A DNA stretch of 64,000 nt from Vibrio artabrorum (GTDB taxonomy: Bacteria; Pseudomonadota; Gammaproteobacteria; Enterobacterales; Vibrionaceae). Within the stretch, counting starts at the first letter, position 1. Every line of letters begins with the position of its first letter. This document shows positions 1 to 10,377 of the stretch, piece by piece. A program made the translations under genes and the position numbers. A model generated the notes under the pieces. It ran no database searches. It saw only the letters and a list, made by a program, of their open reading frames with translations, and was not told where the DNA came from. The DNA lies in contig NZ_AP025458.1 in NCBI RefSeq assembly GCF_024347295.1, positions 3,038,001-3,102,000 of the forward strand, in the 5' to 3' direction.

Positions 1-1
1 T

Positions 2-979
2 GCGATTGAGCGTGCGGACGTGATTACTGCAGAGTTCGAACATATCCCTCACGATGTACTTGAGGTATGTGAACGCAGCGGTAAGTTCTTACCGACCACA
101 GAAGCCATCAAAGCTGGCGGTGACCGTCGCCTTGAAAAAGCGCTGTTAGACGAAGCGAACGTGAAGAATGCTAAATACTACGTGATTAATTCTCGCGAAG
201 ATTTTGACGCCGCGATCGCTCACGTTGGCTTACCAATGGTATTGAAGAGCACACTGGGCGGCTACGATGGCAAGGGCCAGTGGCGCTTAAAGACATTAGA
301 TAATGTCGAGTCAACTTGGACAGAAATGGCTGAGTGCATTGCCGCAACAGACAACCAAGCGATTGTGGCTGAAGAGTTTGTCCCATTTGACCGCGAAGTA
401 TCACTGGTTGGTGCTCGTGGTATCAATGGCGAGATTCAAGTGTATCCACTGGCTGAGAATGTTCACACCGATGGCGTATTAAGCTTATCAACAGCGATTG
501 ACGACATTGAACTGCAAGCGCAAGCGAAAACCATGTTCACCGCCGTTGCAGAACGTTTGAATTACGTTGGCGTACTCGCACTAGAGTTCTTTAATGTTCA
601 GGGTTCACTGCTGGTTAATGAGATCGCACCACGTGTTCATAACTCTGGCCACTGGACACAGCAAGGCGCTGAAACTTGTCAGTTTGAAAACCACCTGCGT
701 GCCGTATGTGGGATGCCTCTCGGCAGCACCAAACTGATTCGCCCAACTGCAATGATCAACATTCTTGGTGAGGATACTCTTCCTGAGGCGATTCTGGCTC
801 AAGGTGGTTGTCATGTTCATTGGTATGGCAAAGAGAAGCGCGCAGGTCGTAAGATGGGTCACATTAACGTGAGTGCTGACTACAACGCAGAGCTGCAAAG
901 AGCGTTATGCTCACTGGCAGACATTCTTGATAAGCAAGCCTACCCAGCTGTGCATGAGTTTGCTGAGCAGATGAAGTAA
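2..979 (+). CDS. purK: 5-(carboxyamino)imidazole ribonucleotide synthase, 5' end outside window
   Basis: ATP-grasp enzyme of purine synthesis that carboxylates AIR to N5-CAIR with ATP and bicarbonate, acting with PurE in the cytosol. The frame is open from base 2, so the 5' end lies left of the window and the GTG at 20 is not the true start. Visible family signatures are the AEFEH stretch at the beginning, the glycine-rich ATP-binding loop [12 protein letters not shown], and the late metal/ATP segment ALEFFN...[14 protein letters not shown]. About 325 codons are present, against roughly 355-380 for the full family. A strong terminator follows. The gene order purE-purK upstream is expected but not visible. 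Confidence 0.95.
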   Translation, partial: AIERADVITAEFEHIPHDVLEVCERSGKFLPTTEAIKAGGDRRLEKALLDEANVKNAKYYVINSREDFDAAIAHVGLPMVLKSTLGGYDGKGQWRLKTLDNVESTWTEMAECIAATDNQAIVAEEFVPFDREVSLVGARGINGEIQVYPLAENVHTDGVLSLSTAIDDIELQAQAKTMFTAVAERLNYVGVLALEFFNVQGSLLVNEIAPRVHNSGHWTQQGAETCQFENHLRAVCGMPLGSTKLIRPTAMINILGEDTLPEAILAQGGCHVHWYGKEKRAGRKMGHINVSADYNAELQRALCSLADILDKQAYPAVHEFAEQMK

Positions 980-1022
980 GTCTACGGTGCTTGATAAATA
1001 TAGAACGTTTATTGGATATAGA

Positions 1023-1052
1023 AACGGCGCTCATTGAGCGCCGTTTTTTATT
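1023..1052. terminator. Rho-independent terminator after purK
   Basis: A perfect hairpin (ACGGCGCTC, loop ATT, GAGCGCCGT) is followed by TTTTTTATTT. It lies between convergent purK and the leftward yrdD-like gene. The T tract serves the plus strand; A residues on the other side make partial bidirectional use possible. Confidence 0.85.
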
Positions 1053-1083
1053 TCTGGTCATTCACTTACTTTGATTAGTATTA

Positions 1084-1653
1084 CTACTGAGATTGAATGT
1101 GATGACACTTGCGATCAGCACATTGGGTCTTAGTGCCACTGGCCATTTTCTTCTCCAGCAACAGCGGGAACTGGCACTGTTCACAACGACCTATAACAGG
1201 TGGCTGATTAACAGCGAACTTACACTTAGGGTAGTTATCACACGCATAGAAGGTTTTACCATAGCGAGATTTACGCTCAACCAAGTGGCCTCGACCACAC
1301 TCAGGGCAGGCAACCTGTGGCTGCTCTTCAGGTTGTTCTTTCGGTTGATCCAAAGATTCGATGTGATTACACATTGGGTAACCACTGCAACCAATGAACA
1401 TCCCAAAGCGACCTTGCCTTAATACCAATTCGTTTTGGCATTTAGGACACGGCACGCCCAGCTCTTTCACCACATGACCATCATTTTGATGAAGAGGCTT
1501 GATGTAATCACAGCTCGGATACTGCTTACAGCCTAAAAATGGGCCGTGCTTACCATGGCGAAGCTGAAGCTCCCCACCACACTGTGGACATGGTTCATGC
1601 TCTAACGCATGTTCATGTGCTGAAAAAAGCTGATTATCAATCTTACTACTCAT
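1084..1653 (-). CDS. yrdD: Topoisomerase-type C4 zinc-ribbon protein (YrdD-like)
   Basis: 189 aa made of four successive zinc ribbons like those at the C terminus of topoisomerase I, without any topoisomerase catalytic domain. The CPxC...CxxYPxC pairs are at about residues 22-48, 69-95 and 115-140, and a fourth, divergent CEQC...CADRKC pair is near 157-183. The fingers probably bind single-stranded nucleic acid; the precise function is not established. It is the last gene of the leftward LysM-dprA-smg-yrdD cluster, 12 bp after smg. E. coli YrdD is of similar length and has the same smg/dprA neighbourhood. Confidence 0.85.
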   Translation of the reverse strand: MSSKIDNQLFSAHEHALEHEPCPQCGGELQLRHGKHGPFLGCKQYPSCDYIKPLHQNDGHVVKELGVPCPKCQNELVLRQGRFGMFIGCSGYPMCNHIESLDQPKEQPEEQPQVACPECGRGHLVERKSRYGKTFYACDNYPKCKFAVNQPPVIGRCEQCQFPLLLEKKMASGTKTQCADRKCHHIQSQ

Positions 1654-1665
1654 GACAAGCCTGTA

Positions 1666-2139
1666 TTAATGCAAGATACCTTGCTCTTTGGTGTACAACA
1701 GCTCTTCCATTTGCGTGTAAGCACTTTCATTACCCGGCACATTAAATAGCACCATTAAGATAATCCATTTCAGATCATCCAATTCAAACTCATTGGTATC
1801 AAGCCCCATCACACGATCAATCACCATCTCACGAATCTCCGTCGTGAGTACGTTGATCTGCTCAAGGAAGAGTAAAAAACCTCGACACTCCATATTAATA
1901 CGTGAAATCTCTTTGCTTGTGTAAACACGCATCGAGGTGCTGGAGCACATAGTAATTGCCGCTTGGTTGTCAGTATCTTGCAGGGCCGCAAGATCCTCTA
2001 ACCAATAGAGGGCCTTATAAATATCCTCTTGGTGAAACCCTGCTCGAAGAAGCTCATCTTCAAGCTCATCTTGATCCACCTGCAATTCTGAATCGCTATG
2101 GATATAGGTTTCAAACAAGTACATCAGTATGTCCATCAT
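1666..2139 (-). CDS. smg: Smg family protein (DUF494)
   Basis: 157 aa, the same length as E. coli Smg, and co-linear with it: [14 protein letters not shown] at the N terminus, [11 protein letters not shown] in the middle and [18 protein letters not shown] near the C terminus. The molecular role is poorly known. It is acidic and probably cytosolic, with no signal peptide. It sits 6 bp downstream of dprA in the same leftward cluster. ATG at 2139 is followed directly by a second ATG; the first aligns with E. coli. Confidence 0.92.
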   Translation of the reverse strand: MMDILMYLFETYIHSDSELQVDQDELEDELLRAGFHQEDIYKALYWLEDLAALQDTDNQAAITMCSSTSMRVYTSKEISRINMECRGFLLFLEQINVLTTEIREMVIDRVMGLDTNEFELDDLKWIILMVLFNVPGNESAYTQMEELLYTKEQGILH

Positions 2140-2145
2140 CCTAGC

Positions 2146-3258
2146 TTAGCCTCTCACCTTTCGAATATAGCCACCGGAAACTGCAACAACATGCCCAGAG
2201 AGCTCAAGCTCTAAAAGCTGCATCATGACCTCATGCACAGGTATATGGGTTCTCTGTGCCAAAATATCAACGGGTGTCGCCTCTAATCCTACGTTAGCGA
2301 ACAGCTGTGGAAATGGCAATTGTTCATTTTCGCTCTCACTCGACGTCGATTCGAACAAACTGGGCTGCTGATCGATAGACCAGTCTAACAGACTCTTTAT
2401 TTCAACCAACACATCTTGAGCACTCTGCACCAAACAAGCGCCAGTTTTAATTAAGCTATTGCCTCCGCGACTGGTTGGGCTATGAATCGAACCAGGAAGG
2501 GCAAACACTTCGCGGCCTTGCTCCATGGCATAGCGAGCGGTAATCAGAGAACCGCTTTTCTCAGCCGCCTCAACGACGAGAGTCCCCAAAGACAACCCAC
2601 TGATAATACGGTTACGGCGAGGGAAATGTTCAGGTCGAGGTTTAGCGCTTGGACGGAACTCTGAGATCAGCGCGCCATTCTCACAAATTCTATCCGCTAG
2701 ATCTCTATGTCGTGCCGGGTAGATGGAATCTAAACCCGCCCCCAATACGGCAAAAGTTTCGCCACCTTTTTCCAGAGCCCCATCATGAGCGTAGCCATCG
2801 ATACCGAGCGCTAGGCCACTGGTGACAATCAAGCCGTTTTGCACGAACTCTTTGGCAAAAGACTTCGCCGTTTGCAGCCCTTCGAGACTGGCATTACGGC
2901 TGCCAACCATCGCGATTTGAGGCTCAATCAGTTTTTCAATATGCCCCTTAACGAAAAGCACGCTTGGTGCAGAGGCTATCTCGTTCAGCAGTTTGGGGTA
3001 ATGTGAGCAATTCGCGGTAATGATGTGGTGGTTAGGTTGTCTTGCTTGCCACTCTAGGCACGCCTCTACTTCTCTTGGGGCTTGCTCCCTTAGATAGGAA
3101 ATTTGCTTGGCTGACAAACCAAGCGCTTGCAGCTGTTGGCTGGAGTAGCCAACAATATTCGATGGGGAATCAACACTCAATAGACGAGAAAGACGCTTAC
3201 CCCCAAGTTGCGGAACAAAGCTCAGGGAGAGCCAAGCGATCAGCGGTTGCTCATTCAC
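2146..3258 (-). CDS. dprA: DNA-processing protein DprA
   Basis: DprA binds incoming single-stranded DNA during natural transformation and loads RecA. The 370-aa protein has an N-terminal helical region, a Rossmann-fold DprA domain (about residues 75-300, with MVGSRNAS, TSGLALGIDGYAH and PRRNRIISGLS), and a C-terminal winged-helix-like DML1 domain (about 305-370). The start overlaps the LysM-protein stop by 4 bp, indicating translational coupling. It is intact here although comM, another transformation gene in this window, is disrupted. Confidence 0.95.
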   Translation of the reverse strand: MNEQPLIAWLSLSFVPQLGGKRLSRLLSVDSPSNIVGYSSQQLQALGLSAKQISYLREQAPREVEACLEWQARQPNHHIITANCSHYPKLLNEIASAPSVLFVKGHIEKLIEPQIAMVGSRNASLEGLQTAKSFAKEFVQNGLIVTSGLALGIDGYAHDGALEKGGETFAVLGAGLDSIYPARHRDLADRICENGALISEFRPSAKPRPEHFPRRNRIISGLSLGTLVVEAAEKSGSLITARYAMEQGREVFALPGSIHSPTSRGGNSLIKTGACLVQSAQDVLVEIKSLLDWSIDQQPSLFESTSSESENEQLPFPQLFANVGLEATPVDILAQRTHIPVHEVMMQLLELELSGHVVAVSGGYIRKVRG

Positions 3259-4346
3259 TCGGAGTCCTTAACCTCTTCCGTCAAAGCAAGATCCAAAGGC
3301 GATACCGCCAGAATGTCATTGCTAACCGGCTTAGAGCTTTGAGTGATCAACGCCAAGCTAAAATACTGGTAAGGGCGAATAACCATCAAACTTCCGAGTG
3401 AGGTACTTGGCAATTGCACCTTATCGCTCGCTGCTGATTCTTTATAGCTGTATTCACCTTGCTTACCAAACACCACCGCCCCGCTCTCGCTAAGGGTGAA
3501 CATAGAACCCTGGCGAAGGTTGTCCTGTGAGCCTTTATTGATAACGACCACCTGGTTCTTTGCGCTGTATTGGCTACCATCTAATGAACCCAAGATATTG
3601 GCAAACTGCCCCGCAGCACTAGGCGCAGGGTTAAAGGTGGTTGAGAGCTTCACCTGATCAACACCAAGCTCTGGCAGCACAAGATCGTTAAGCAGCACCT
3701 CTTGCAGTTGAGTCTCTATCTGTAAGCTACTGAACTCAGTGTCCACTTCTTTTAGGCTCGCCGTGGCGACCAAACGTAATGAGGTCATACTCGCTTGAGG
3801 TTGCTGTCGTTGGTAAGTTTCGACGGCGCGGTAGATGCCCCACTTTTGATGTTGTTGGTTGCCCGAGATAAACAACCGGTCTTCACCCGATAAGAAGCGT
3901 TTGCCATCACTGGTTCCTAACACGCGTTGAGCCGATTGAATATCTTGCAGTTCAACCAAGCGATCAGATTGTAAATACGGCAAAACCAACCCCTCATTGA
4001 GGGTAGGTACTGCTTTCTTCTTCGACACGCGAATCTTTGGGCTCAGCTTAATGACGGGGATGAGGCTCAATACTGGCTCACCATTAACCCACACCAAAGA
4101 CAACTTATCTCCGGGATAAATCAGATGTGGGTTTTCTATCTCAGGATTGACTTGCCATAACCTAGGCCACAACCATGGGCTATCGAGATACATGGCTGAA
4201 ATATCCCATAAGGTATCGCCCTTAACCACCGCATAAGTTTGAGGCGCATCCTGTTTAATGGTTAAAGGTTGCCCACTATTTTCAGCCATAACGGCAAACG
4301 AAAGCGAGGCACAAATAAGAGAAAAAGTGGAAGAAAAATAACGCAT
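3255..4346 (-). CDS. LysM-domain periplasmic/peptidoglycan-associated protein
   Basis: 363 aa. An N-terminal signal peptide (about residues 1-21, ending near VMAEN) is followed by one LysM domain at about 38-85 (YAVVKGDTLWDIS...NPHLIYPGDKL). The rest is a long, unassigned, mostly beta-predicted region. LysM binds N-acetylglucosamine polymers, so the protein probably sits at the cell wall. It is the first gene of the leftward cluster and overlaps dprA by 4 bp. The same LysM-dprA pairing occurs in other gammaproteobacteria. It is divergent from def. Confidence 0.85.
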   Translation of the reverse strand: MRYFSSTFSLICASLSFAVMAENSGQPLTIKQDAPQTYAVVKGDTLWDISAMYLDSPWLWPRLWQVNPEIENPHLIYPGDKLSLVWVNGEPVLSLIPVIKLSPKIRVSKKKAVPTLNEGLVLPYLQSDRLVELQDIQSAQRVLGTSDGKRFLSGEDRLFISGNQQHQKWGIYRAVETYQRQQPQASMTSLRLVATASLKEVDTEFSSLQIETQLQEVLLNDLVLPELGVDQVKLSTTFNPAPSAAGQFANILGSLDGSQYSAKNQVVVINKGSQDNLRQGSMFTLSESGAVVFGKQGEYSYKESAASDKVQLPSTSLGSLMVIRPYQYFSLALITQSSKPVSNDILAVSPLDLALTEEVKDSE

Positions 4347-4486
4347 GACCTCGGTTCCTTGGTCTGAATATATGACATCTGATTGGATAATTACCTTCAG
4401 GATGCTGTCATTTGACCTCTAAAATGTCTAGAATTGAGCCAACAAGGTTTAAGCTGTTTCGGCACAGTTCAATATTTCGAGTGTAT

Positions 4487-5002
4487 ATGTCTGTATTACA
4501 AGTATTAACATTACCTGATGATCGTCTACGTACCGTGGCGAAACCGGTAAAAGAAGTGACCCCTGAGATTCAAAAGTTCGTTGATGACATGATTGAAACC
4601 ATGTACGACGAAGAAGGTATCGGCCTTGCGGCGACGCAAGTCGATTTCCACCAACGCATCGTTGTTATTGATATTTCAGAAACGCGTGATGAACCTATGG
4701 TTCTGATCAATCCTGAAATTACTGAAAAACGTGGCGAAGATGGTATCGAAGAAGGTTGCCTCTCTGTACCTGGCGCACGAGCTCTAGTCCCTCGTGCAGC
4801 AGAAGTCACAGTTAAAGCACTAGACCGTGAAGGTAACGAATTCACATTCGACGCTGATGATCTACTGGCGATATGCGTTCAGCACGAGCTTGACCACTTA
4901 GAAGGCAAGTTGTTTGTTGATTACCTATCACCATTAAAACGCAAGCGTATTCAAGATAAGCTCGCGAAGATTAAACGTTTCAACGAAAAACAAGAGCAAT
5001 AA
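4487..5002 (+). CDS. def: Peptide deformylase
   Basis: Metalloenzyme that removes the formyl group from nascent N-terminal methionine. All three motifs are visible: GIGLAATQV (motif 1), EGCLS (motif 2, metal Cys) and QHELDHLEG (motif 3, HExxH). The frame is open upstream to 4412, but ATG 4487 gives [11 protein letters not shown], which aligns with the family start, and 171 aa against 169 in E. coli. It is followed by fmt, whose product adds the formyl group this enzyme removes. Confidence 0.96.
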   Translation: MSVLQVLTLPDDRLRTVAKPVKEVTPEIQKFVDDMIETMYDEEGIGLAATQVDFHQRIVVIDISETRDEPMVLINPEITEKRGEDGIEEGCLSVPGARALVPRAAEVTVKALDREGNEFTFDADDLLAICVQHELDHLEGKLFVDYLSPLKRKRIQDKLAKIKRFNEKQEQ

Positions 5003-5037
5003 TCGTTGCTATTACTCAATTAAGAAGGAAGCCTACC

Positions 5038-5985
5038 TTGAGTCAGTCTTTAAGAATTGTCTTCGCAGGTACTCCGGATTTCGCCGCCCGTCACTTGGCG
5101 GCGTTGTTGTCTTCGGAACATGACGTTGTTGCTGTTTACACGCAGCCAGATCGTCCTGCCGGCCGCGGTAAAAAACTGACGGCGAGCCCAGTAAAAAACA
5201 TCGCACTTGAAAACAATATTCCGGTTTACCAACCAGAAAACTTCAAGTCAGATGAGGCTAAGCAAGAGCTAGCTGAATTGAACGCTGACATCATGGTTGT
5301 TGTCGCTTACGGCTTATTGCTTCCGCAGGTTGTATTAGATACGCCTCGCTTGGGTTGTATCAACGTACATGGCTCCATCCTACCGCGCTGGCGTGGTGCA
5401 GCTCCGATTCAACGCTCTATTTGGGCGGGTGATAAGGAGACCGGCGTAACGATCATGCAGATGGATATCGGCCTAGATACTGGCGATATGCTCAGCATCG
5501 CAACGCTGCCTATCGAAGCGACAGATACCAGCGCGTCAATGTACGAAAAGTTGGCAGGCCTTGGCCCTGATGCGCTTGTGGATTGTTTAGCAGATATCGC
5601 GTCTGGTAAAGCCATTGCAGAGAAGCAAGACGATGAGCTTGCTAACTACGCGAAGAAGCTAAGCAAAGAAGAAGCGCGTATCAACTGGAATGATGAAGCT
5701 GCGCATATTGAGCGCTGCGTTCGTGCCTTCACCCCATGGCCAATGAGCCACTTTGAAGCCGCTGAGAACAGCATTAAAGTATGGCAAAGCCGTGTGGCAG
5801 AGCAAACTTCTGATAAGCCTGCAGGTACCATTCTGCAAGCGGATAAAACGGGTATCTATGTAGCAACAGGACAAGGCGTAATTGTTCTTGAACAGCTACA
5901 GGTTCCAGGTAAAAAAGCCATGTCAGTTCAAGATATCTTGAACTCACGTGCAAGCTGGTTTGAAGTTGGAACTCAACTGTCTTAA
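5038..5985 (+). CDS. fmt: Methionyl-tRNA formyltransferase
   Basis: Transfers formyl from 10-formyl-THF to initiator Met-tRNA. 315 aa, the same as E. coli. The N-terminal formyltransferase domain carries [18 protein letters not shown] (catalytic Asn and His) and [10 protein letters not shown] (catalytic Asp); the C-terminal OB-like tRNA-binding domain starts near residue 207. The start is TTG at 5038, supported by an AAGAAGGA Shine-Dalgarno at about 5022-5029 and by alignment of [15 protein letters not shown] with E. coli. The second gene of def-fmt-rsmB. Confidence 0.96.
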   Translation: MSQSLRIVFAGTPDFAARHLAALLSSEHDVVAVYTQPDRPAGRGKKLTASPVKNIALENNIPVYQPENFKSDEAKQELAELNADIMVVVAYGLLLPQVVLDTPRLGCINVHGSILPRWRGAAPIQRSIWAGDKETGVTIMQMDIGLDTGDMLSIATLPIEATDTSASMYEKLAGLGPDALVDCLADIASGKAIAEKQDDELANYAKKLSKEEARINWNDEAAHIERCVRAFTPWPMSHFEAAENSIKVWQSRVAEQTSDKPAGTILQADKTGIYVATGQGVIVLEQLQVPGKKAMSVQDILNSRASWFEVGTQLS

Positions 5986-6036
5986 CCGCTTTAGAGCGGC
6001 TATAACGCCGCTTAGAAAACCTTTACGAGGGCAGAG

Positions 6037-6078
6037 ATGCCCTCATGTATTCAAATAAAAATTCGGTATCCCTCATGA
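6037..6078 (+). CDS. Possible 13-codon leader ORF coupled to rsmB
   Basis: ATG 6037 is preceded by GAGGG about 6 bp upstream and reads 13 codons to a TGA at 6076-6078. That stop overlaps the likely rsmB ATG (6075) in an ATGA arrangement. This is seen in the sequence; expression is inference. The ATG lies in the loop of a small hairpin (GAGGGCA...TGCCCTC). Conservation is unknown. Confidence 0.3.
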   Translation: MPSCIQIKIRYPS

Positions 6079-7355
6079 ATGTTCGCGCTGCTGCTGCAAA
6101 TGTCCTATTCCAAGTTGTCGATAAAGGCCACTCTCTTTCACACGCTCTCCCTGCGGCTCAAAAAACGATCCGCCCGCGAGACCATGCACTACTGCAAGAG
6201 ATTTGCTACGGCGCACTTCGTTACCTGCCTCGTTTAGAGTCAATCGCTAACGAATTGATGGAAAACCCGTTAAAAGGTAAAAAGCGTGTATTCCACCACC
6301 TAATTTTGGTGGGCATTTATCAACTGAGCTTTATGCGTATCCCTTCGCACGCTGCCGTTGCTGAAACCGTTGAGGGCACGAAAACCCTGCGAGGTCCGAG
6401 CCTGAGTGGCTTGATCAACGCTGTACTACGTAGCTACCTGCGCGACCAAGAAGAACTCGACGAAAAAGCGGTTAGCCACAATGCGGGCAAATACGGCCAC
6501 CCAAGCTGGATTCTTAAAATGCTTCAAGAGAGCTACCCAGATCAATGGGAGCAATTGGTCGAAGCAAACAACAGCAAAGCACCAATGTGGCTGCGCGTAA
6601 ACCGCCAACACCACACGCGTGACGAGTATGTTGAACTGCTTAAAAACGAAAACATTGAATACACTCTGCACCCTGAAGCGGCGGATGCCATAAAATTAGC
6701 TTCACCTTGTGATGTGACGTTACTTCCAGGCTTCGACAAAGGCTGGGTATCAGTACAAGACGCAGCCGCTCAGCTTGCCGTTGACTACCTCACACCAAAA
6801 GAGGGTGAGTTAATCCTCGACTGTTGTGCCGCGCCAGGCGGTAAAACGGCCCACATTCTAGAACATACTCAAGACACTGAAGTGGTTGCAATTGACAGTG
6901 ACATTAAGCGCCTAGACCGCGTTTACGATAACCTTGAACGCCTGCAATTACGTGCTGATGTAATCTGTGGCGATGCTCGCTACCCTGAAGAGTGGTGGAC
7001 AGGCAGTCAGTTTGACCGCATCCTACTTGATGCGCCATGCTCAGCGACCGGTGTTATTCGCCGTCACCCTGATATTAAGTGGTTGCGCCGTGCATCTGAT
7101 ATCGATGCACTAGCAGAGCTACAAAGTGAAATCATGGACGCCATGTGGCGCCAGCTAAAAGAAGGTGGCACCATGGTTTATGCGACATGCTCTATCACGC
7201 CGCAAGAAAACGTACTGCAAGTGAAAGCATTCCTTGGGCGTACTGAGAACGCAACGCTTGTTGGGTCTGATATCGAAAATCCGGGGCGTCAAATACTGCC
7301 TGGTGAAGAAGATATGGATGGCTTCTACTACGCAGTGCTAGTAAAACAGGCATAA
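6075..7355 (+). CDS. rsmB: 16S rRNA m5C967 methyltransferase RsmB
   Basis: Methylates C967 of 16S rRNA with SAM. An N-terminal NusB-like domain (about residues 1-140) is followed by the Rossmann methyltransferase domain: SAM motif [10 protein letters not shown], motif [17 protein letters not shown] with one catalytic Cys, and motif [13 protein letters not shown] with the second Cys. ATG 6075 ([13 protein letters not shown]) gives 426 aa and fits the family. An in-frame ATG at 6045 would add ten unalignable residues. The preferred start has no clear own Shine-Dalgarno but overlaps a short leader ORF. Confidence 0.94.
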   Translation: MNVRAAAANVLFQVVDKGHSLSHALPAAQKTIRPRDHALLQEICYGALRYLPRLESIANELMENPLKGKKRVFHHLILVGIYQLSFMRIPSHAAVAETVEGTKTLRGPSLSGLINAVLRSYLRDQEELDEKAVSHNAGKYGHPSWILKMLQESYPDQWEQLVEANNSKAPMWLRVNRQHHTRDEYVELLKNENIEYTLHPEAADAIKLASPCDVTLLPGFDKGWVSVQDAAAQLAVDYLTPKEGELILDCCAAPGGKTAHILEHTQDTEVVAIDSDIKRLDRVYDNLERLQLRADVICGDARYPEEWWTGSQFDRILLDAPCSATGVIRRHPDIKWLRRASDIDALAELQSEIMDAMWRQLKEGGTMVYATCSITPQENVLQVKAFLGRTENATLVGSDIENPGRQILPGEEDMDGFYYAVLVKQA

Positions 7356-7360
7356 CAACT

Positions 7361-7395
7361 AACAGCGGCTAAGAATGTATTTCTTAGCCGCTGTT
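7361..7395. terminator. Strong hairpin between rsmB and trkA
   Basis: A perfect 15-bp stem (AACAGCGGCTAAGAA and its complement) encloses a 5-nt loop. Only a poor T tail follows (GCTTCT), so it may be a weak terminator or an mRNA-stabilising or processing hairpin. Confidence 0.55.
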
Positions 7396-7462
7396 GCTTC
7401 TAGTGCATTATCAAAACAAGTGATATCACTAGAATTACCACGGTAAAGAAAAGAGACAGGCT

Positions 7463-8839
7463 ATGAAGATCATTATCCTAGGTGCAGGCCAAGTTGGCGG
7501 TACCCTTGCTGAAAACCTAGTGGGTGAAAACAACGACATCACCATTGTCGACCGAAATGCCGACCGATTGCGTGAGCTTCAGGACAAATACGACCTTAGG
7601 GTTGTCAACGGCTATGCCAGCCACCCAAACACACTCCGTGAAGCGGGCGCGCAAGATGCCGACATGTTGGTAGCCGTAACCAACATGGACGAAACCAACA
7701 TGGCCGCATGTCAGGTTGCCTTCTCTCTGTTTAATACACCGAACCGTATTGCCCGTATTCGTTCTCCTCAATACCTGGAAGAGAAAGAAGCGCTCTTCAA
7801 GTCAGGCGCGATTCCAGTCGATCACCTAATCGCACCGGAAGAGCTAGTCACCAGCTACATCGAGCGCCTGATTCAATATCCAGGTGCACTGCAGGTTGTG
7901 AGTTTTGCTGAACAAAAAGTGAGCCTAGTTGCAGTAAAAGCCTACTACGGTGGTCCACTCGTCGGTAACGCCCTATCGGCTTTGCGTGAGCACATGCCGC
8001 ACATTGATACTCGTGTTGCCGCGATCTTCCGCCAAGGTCGCCCGATTCGCCCACAAGGAACAACCATCATTGAAGCCGACGATGAAGTATTCTTCGTCGC
8101 AGCAAGTAACCACATCCGCTCAGTCATGAGTGAGCTGCAACGCTTAGAGAAACCGTACCGCCGTATCATGATTGTCGGTGGTGGTAACATTGGTGCAAGC
8201 TTGGCAAAACGCCTTGAGCAGAGCTACAGCATCAAGCTTATCGAGCGCAGTTACACACGTGCCGAGAAACTGTCTGAAGAATTAGAAAACACCATCGTAT
8301 TCTGTGGCGACGCAGCAGACCAAGAGCTACTCACCGAAGAGAACATCGATCAAGTGGACGTGTTCATTGCCCTAACCAATGAAGATGAAACCAACATCAT
8401 GTCAGCAATGCTGGCGAAGCGAATGGGTGCCAAGAAAGTCATGGTACTGATTCAGCGTGGTGCTTACGTCGACCTAGTACAAGGAGGGGTCATTGATATT
8501 GCAATCTCTCCACAACAAGCGACGATCTCTGCGCTGCTGACTCACGTTCGTCGAGCGGATATTGTAAACGTATCATCCCTTCGTCGCGGCGCGGCTGAAG
8601 CAATCGAAGCCATTGCTCATGGTGACGAAACCACATCCAAAGTGGTTGGCCGAGCAATTAGCGACATCAAGCTACCGCCAGGCACCACCATTGGTGCGAT
8701 TGTTCGCGGGGAAGAGGTACTGATTGCGCATGATAGAACCGTCATTGAACAAGATGACCATGTAGTGATGTTCCTTGTAGATAAGAAATACGTGCCTGAT
8801 GTTGAGTCTCTTTTCCAACCTAGCCCTTTCTTCTTGTAA
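7463..8839 (+). CDS. trkA: Trk system potassium uptake regulatory protein TrkA
   Basis: Cytosolic NAD/ATP-binding RCK subunit that gates the TrkH K+ channel. 458 aa, the E. coli length, with two tandem RCK_N/RCK_C units. The first Rossmann loop is [13 protein letters not shown] at about residues 7-19; the second is [14 protein letters not shown] at about 239-252. The Shine-Dalgarno is AAGAGACAGG. It is followed by trkH 66 bp downstream, so channel and gate are probably co-transcribed. Confidence 0.96.
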   Translation: MKIIILGAGQVGGTLAENLVGENNDITIVDRNADRLRELQDKYDLRVVNGYASHPNTLREAGAQDADMLVAVTNMDETNMAACQVAFSLFNTPNRIARIRSPQYLEEKEALFKSGAIPVDHLIAPEELVTSYIERLIQYPGALQVVSFAEQKVSLVAVKAYYGGPLVGNALSALREHMPHIDTRVAAIFRQGRPIRPQGTTIIEADDEVFFVAASNHIRSVMSELQRLEKPYRRIMIVGGGNIGASLAKRLEQSYSIKLIERSYTRAEKLSEELENTIVFCGDAADQELLTEENIDQVDVFIALTNEDETNIMSAMLAKRMGAKKVMVLIQRGAYVDLVQGGVIDIAISPQQATISALLTHVRRADIVNVSSLRRGAAEAIEAIAHGDETTSKVVGRAISDIKLPPGTTIGAIVRGEEVLIAHDRTVIEQDDHVVMFLVDKKYVPDVESLFQPSPFFL

Positions 8840-8905
8840 TCTTCTAATGAGAACTGCGCTCCAGCATAACGCTGTGGTCTGCTAAAACTATGGTCTATTG
8901 AAGCT

Positions 8906-10351
8906 ATGGTCAACTTTCGTCCAATATTATTAGTGATAGGGTTGGTATTATCAAAACTCGCCCTTTTCATGTACATCCCAACATTGGTTGCCTTCTTTAC
9001 CGGTACCGATGGTTTTCTCGAATTTGGTCAATCGGTAGTGATCACGCACCTCGTGGCGTTCATCTGCTTGAATTTGGGTCGCTCTGCTAAGTTTCGATTA
9101 GGGGTGCGAGACATGTTCTTGATCACCTCTCTGGTCTGGACCATTGCCAGTGCCTTTGCCGCACTCCCTTTTGTGTTCATTAACCACATCAGCTTCACTG
9201 ACGCCTACTTTGAGACCATGTCTGGTATCACCACGACCGGTTCCACCGTGCTCAGTGGCTTAGACAGCATGGCACCAAGCATTCTATTATGGCGTTCCAT
9301 ATTGCAGTGGTTAGGTGGCATTGGCTTTATCGTGATGGCGGTAGCGGTGCTGCCTATGCTTAACGTCGGCGGGATGCGCCTGTTCCAAACAGAATCCTCC
9401 GATTGGTCAGATAAAAGCAGCCCACGAGCGAAAACGGTCGCCAAGAATATCGTGGCGGTTTATCTCGTTCTGACTGGCCTATGCTGGGTAAGTTACGTAT
9501 TGGCAGGCATGAGCGCCTTTGACGCGATCAATCACGCCTTTACCACGTTATCAACGGGTGGTTACTCAACTTCAGATGGCTCAATGAACCACTTCTCAAA
9601 CAGCGCTCATTGGGTGGGGACTGTATTCATGTTCCTTGGTGGCCTGCCGTTCTTACTGTTTGTTAGTGCCCTACGCGGTAGAAAACTCTCGATACTCTAC
9701 AAAGACGCACAAGTGAGAGGTTTCACGTACCTATTCTTAGTCACTAGCGCCGTAATCTCCACATGGTTAGTGACAAGAGATGGCTATAACGTCATGGATG
9801 CTTTGCGTGTCTCAATGTTTAACATTGTATCAATCGTAACGACAACCGGCTTTGGCTTAGAAGATTTTACCGCGTGGGGGGCACTGCCGAGTACACTGTT
9901 TGCGTTTTTAATGATGGCAGGGGCCTGCTCAGGTTCAACCTCGGGCGGCATTAAAATATTCCGTTTCCAAATTGCGATGACCATGCTTCACAAGCAGTTA
10001 ATGAAGTTAATTCACCCATCAGGAGTATTTGTTCAACGCTACAATCAACGGCCAGTAAACGACGATATCGTACGATCTATAGTGGCTTTTGGTTTGATGT
10101 TCTTCATCACGATCATCTTAATTTCAGGCGCGCTGAGTGCCATGGGGTTGGATCCTTTAACCAGTATATCTGGTGCGATTACAGCCGTTGCCAATGTGGG
10201 TCCAGGCATGGGTAGCGTCATTGGTCCAACGGGTAACTTTGCTCCACTGCCAGACACCGCAAAGTGGCTATTAAGTTTGGGTATGCTGATGGGACGACTC
10301 GAAATACTTACGTTAATCGTTCTCTTTTTTCCAGCCTTTTGGCGAAGTTAG
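8906..10351 (+). CDS. trkH: Trk potassium transporter membrane subunit TrkH
   Basis: Inner-membrane K+ channel of the SKT superfamily. 481 aa, hydrophobic throughout, with four M-P-M repeats. The four selectivity-filter loops are visible: GITTTGSTVL, TLSTGGYSTSDGS, VTTTGFGLED and AVANVGPGMGS. The intramembrane gating loop is ACSGSTSGGIK. Start ATG 8906. Works with TrkA directly upstream. Confidence 0.96.
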   Translation: MVNFRPILLVIGLVLSKLALFMYIPTLVAFFTGTDGFLEFGQSVVITHLVAFICLNLGRSAKFRLGVRDMFLITSLVWTIASAFAALPFVFINHISFTDAYFETMSGITTTGSTVLSGLDSMAPSILLWRSILQWLGGIGFIVMAVAVLPMLNVGGMRLFQTESSDWSDKSSPRAKTVAKNIVAVYLVLTGLCWVSYVLAGMSAFDAINHAFTTLSTGGYSTSDGSMNHFSNSAHWVGTVFMFLGGLPFLLFVSALRGRKLSILYKDAQVRGFTYLFLVTSAVISTWLVTRDGYNVMDALRVSMFNIVSIVTTTGFGLEDFTAWGALPSTLFAFLMMAGACSGSTSGGIKIFRFQIAMTMLHKQLMKLIHPSGVFVQRYNQRPVNDDIVRSIVAFGLMFFITIILISGALSAMGLDPLTSISGAITAVANVGPGMGSVIGPTGNFAPLPDTAKWLLSLGMLMGRLEILTLIVLFFPAFWRS

Positions 10352-10377
10352 TTGCGCAAAAACTTAAGGATACCGAG

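Noticed and set aside
1093..1422. Plus-strand ORF of 109 codons opposite the yrdD-like gene
   Set aside because: Shadow of a gene with clear zinc-ribbon motifs on the other strand.
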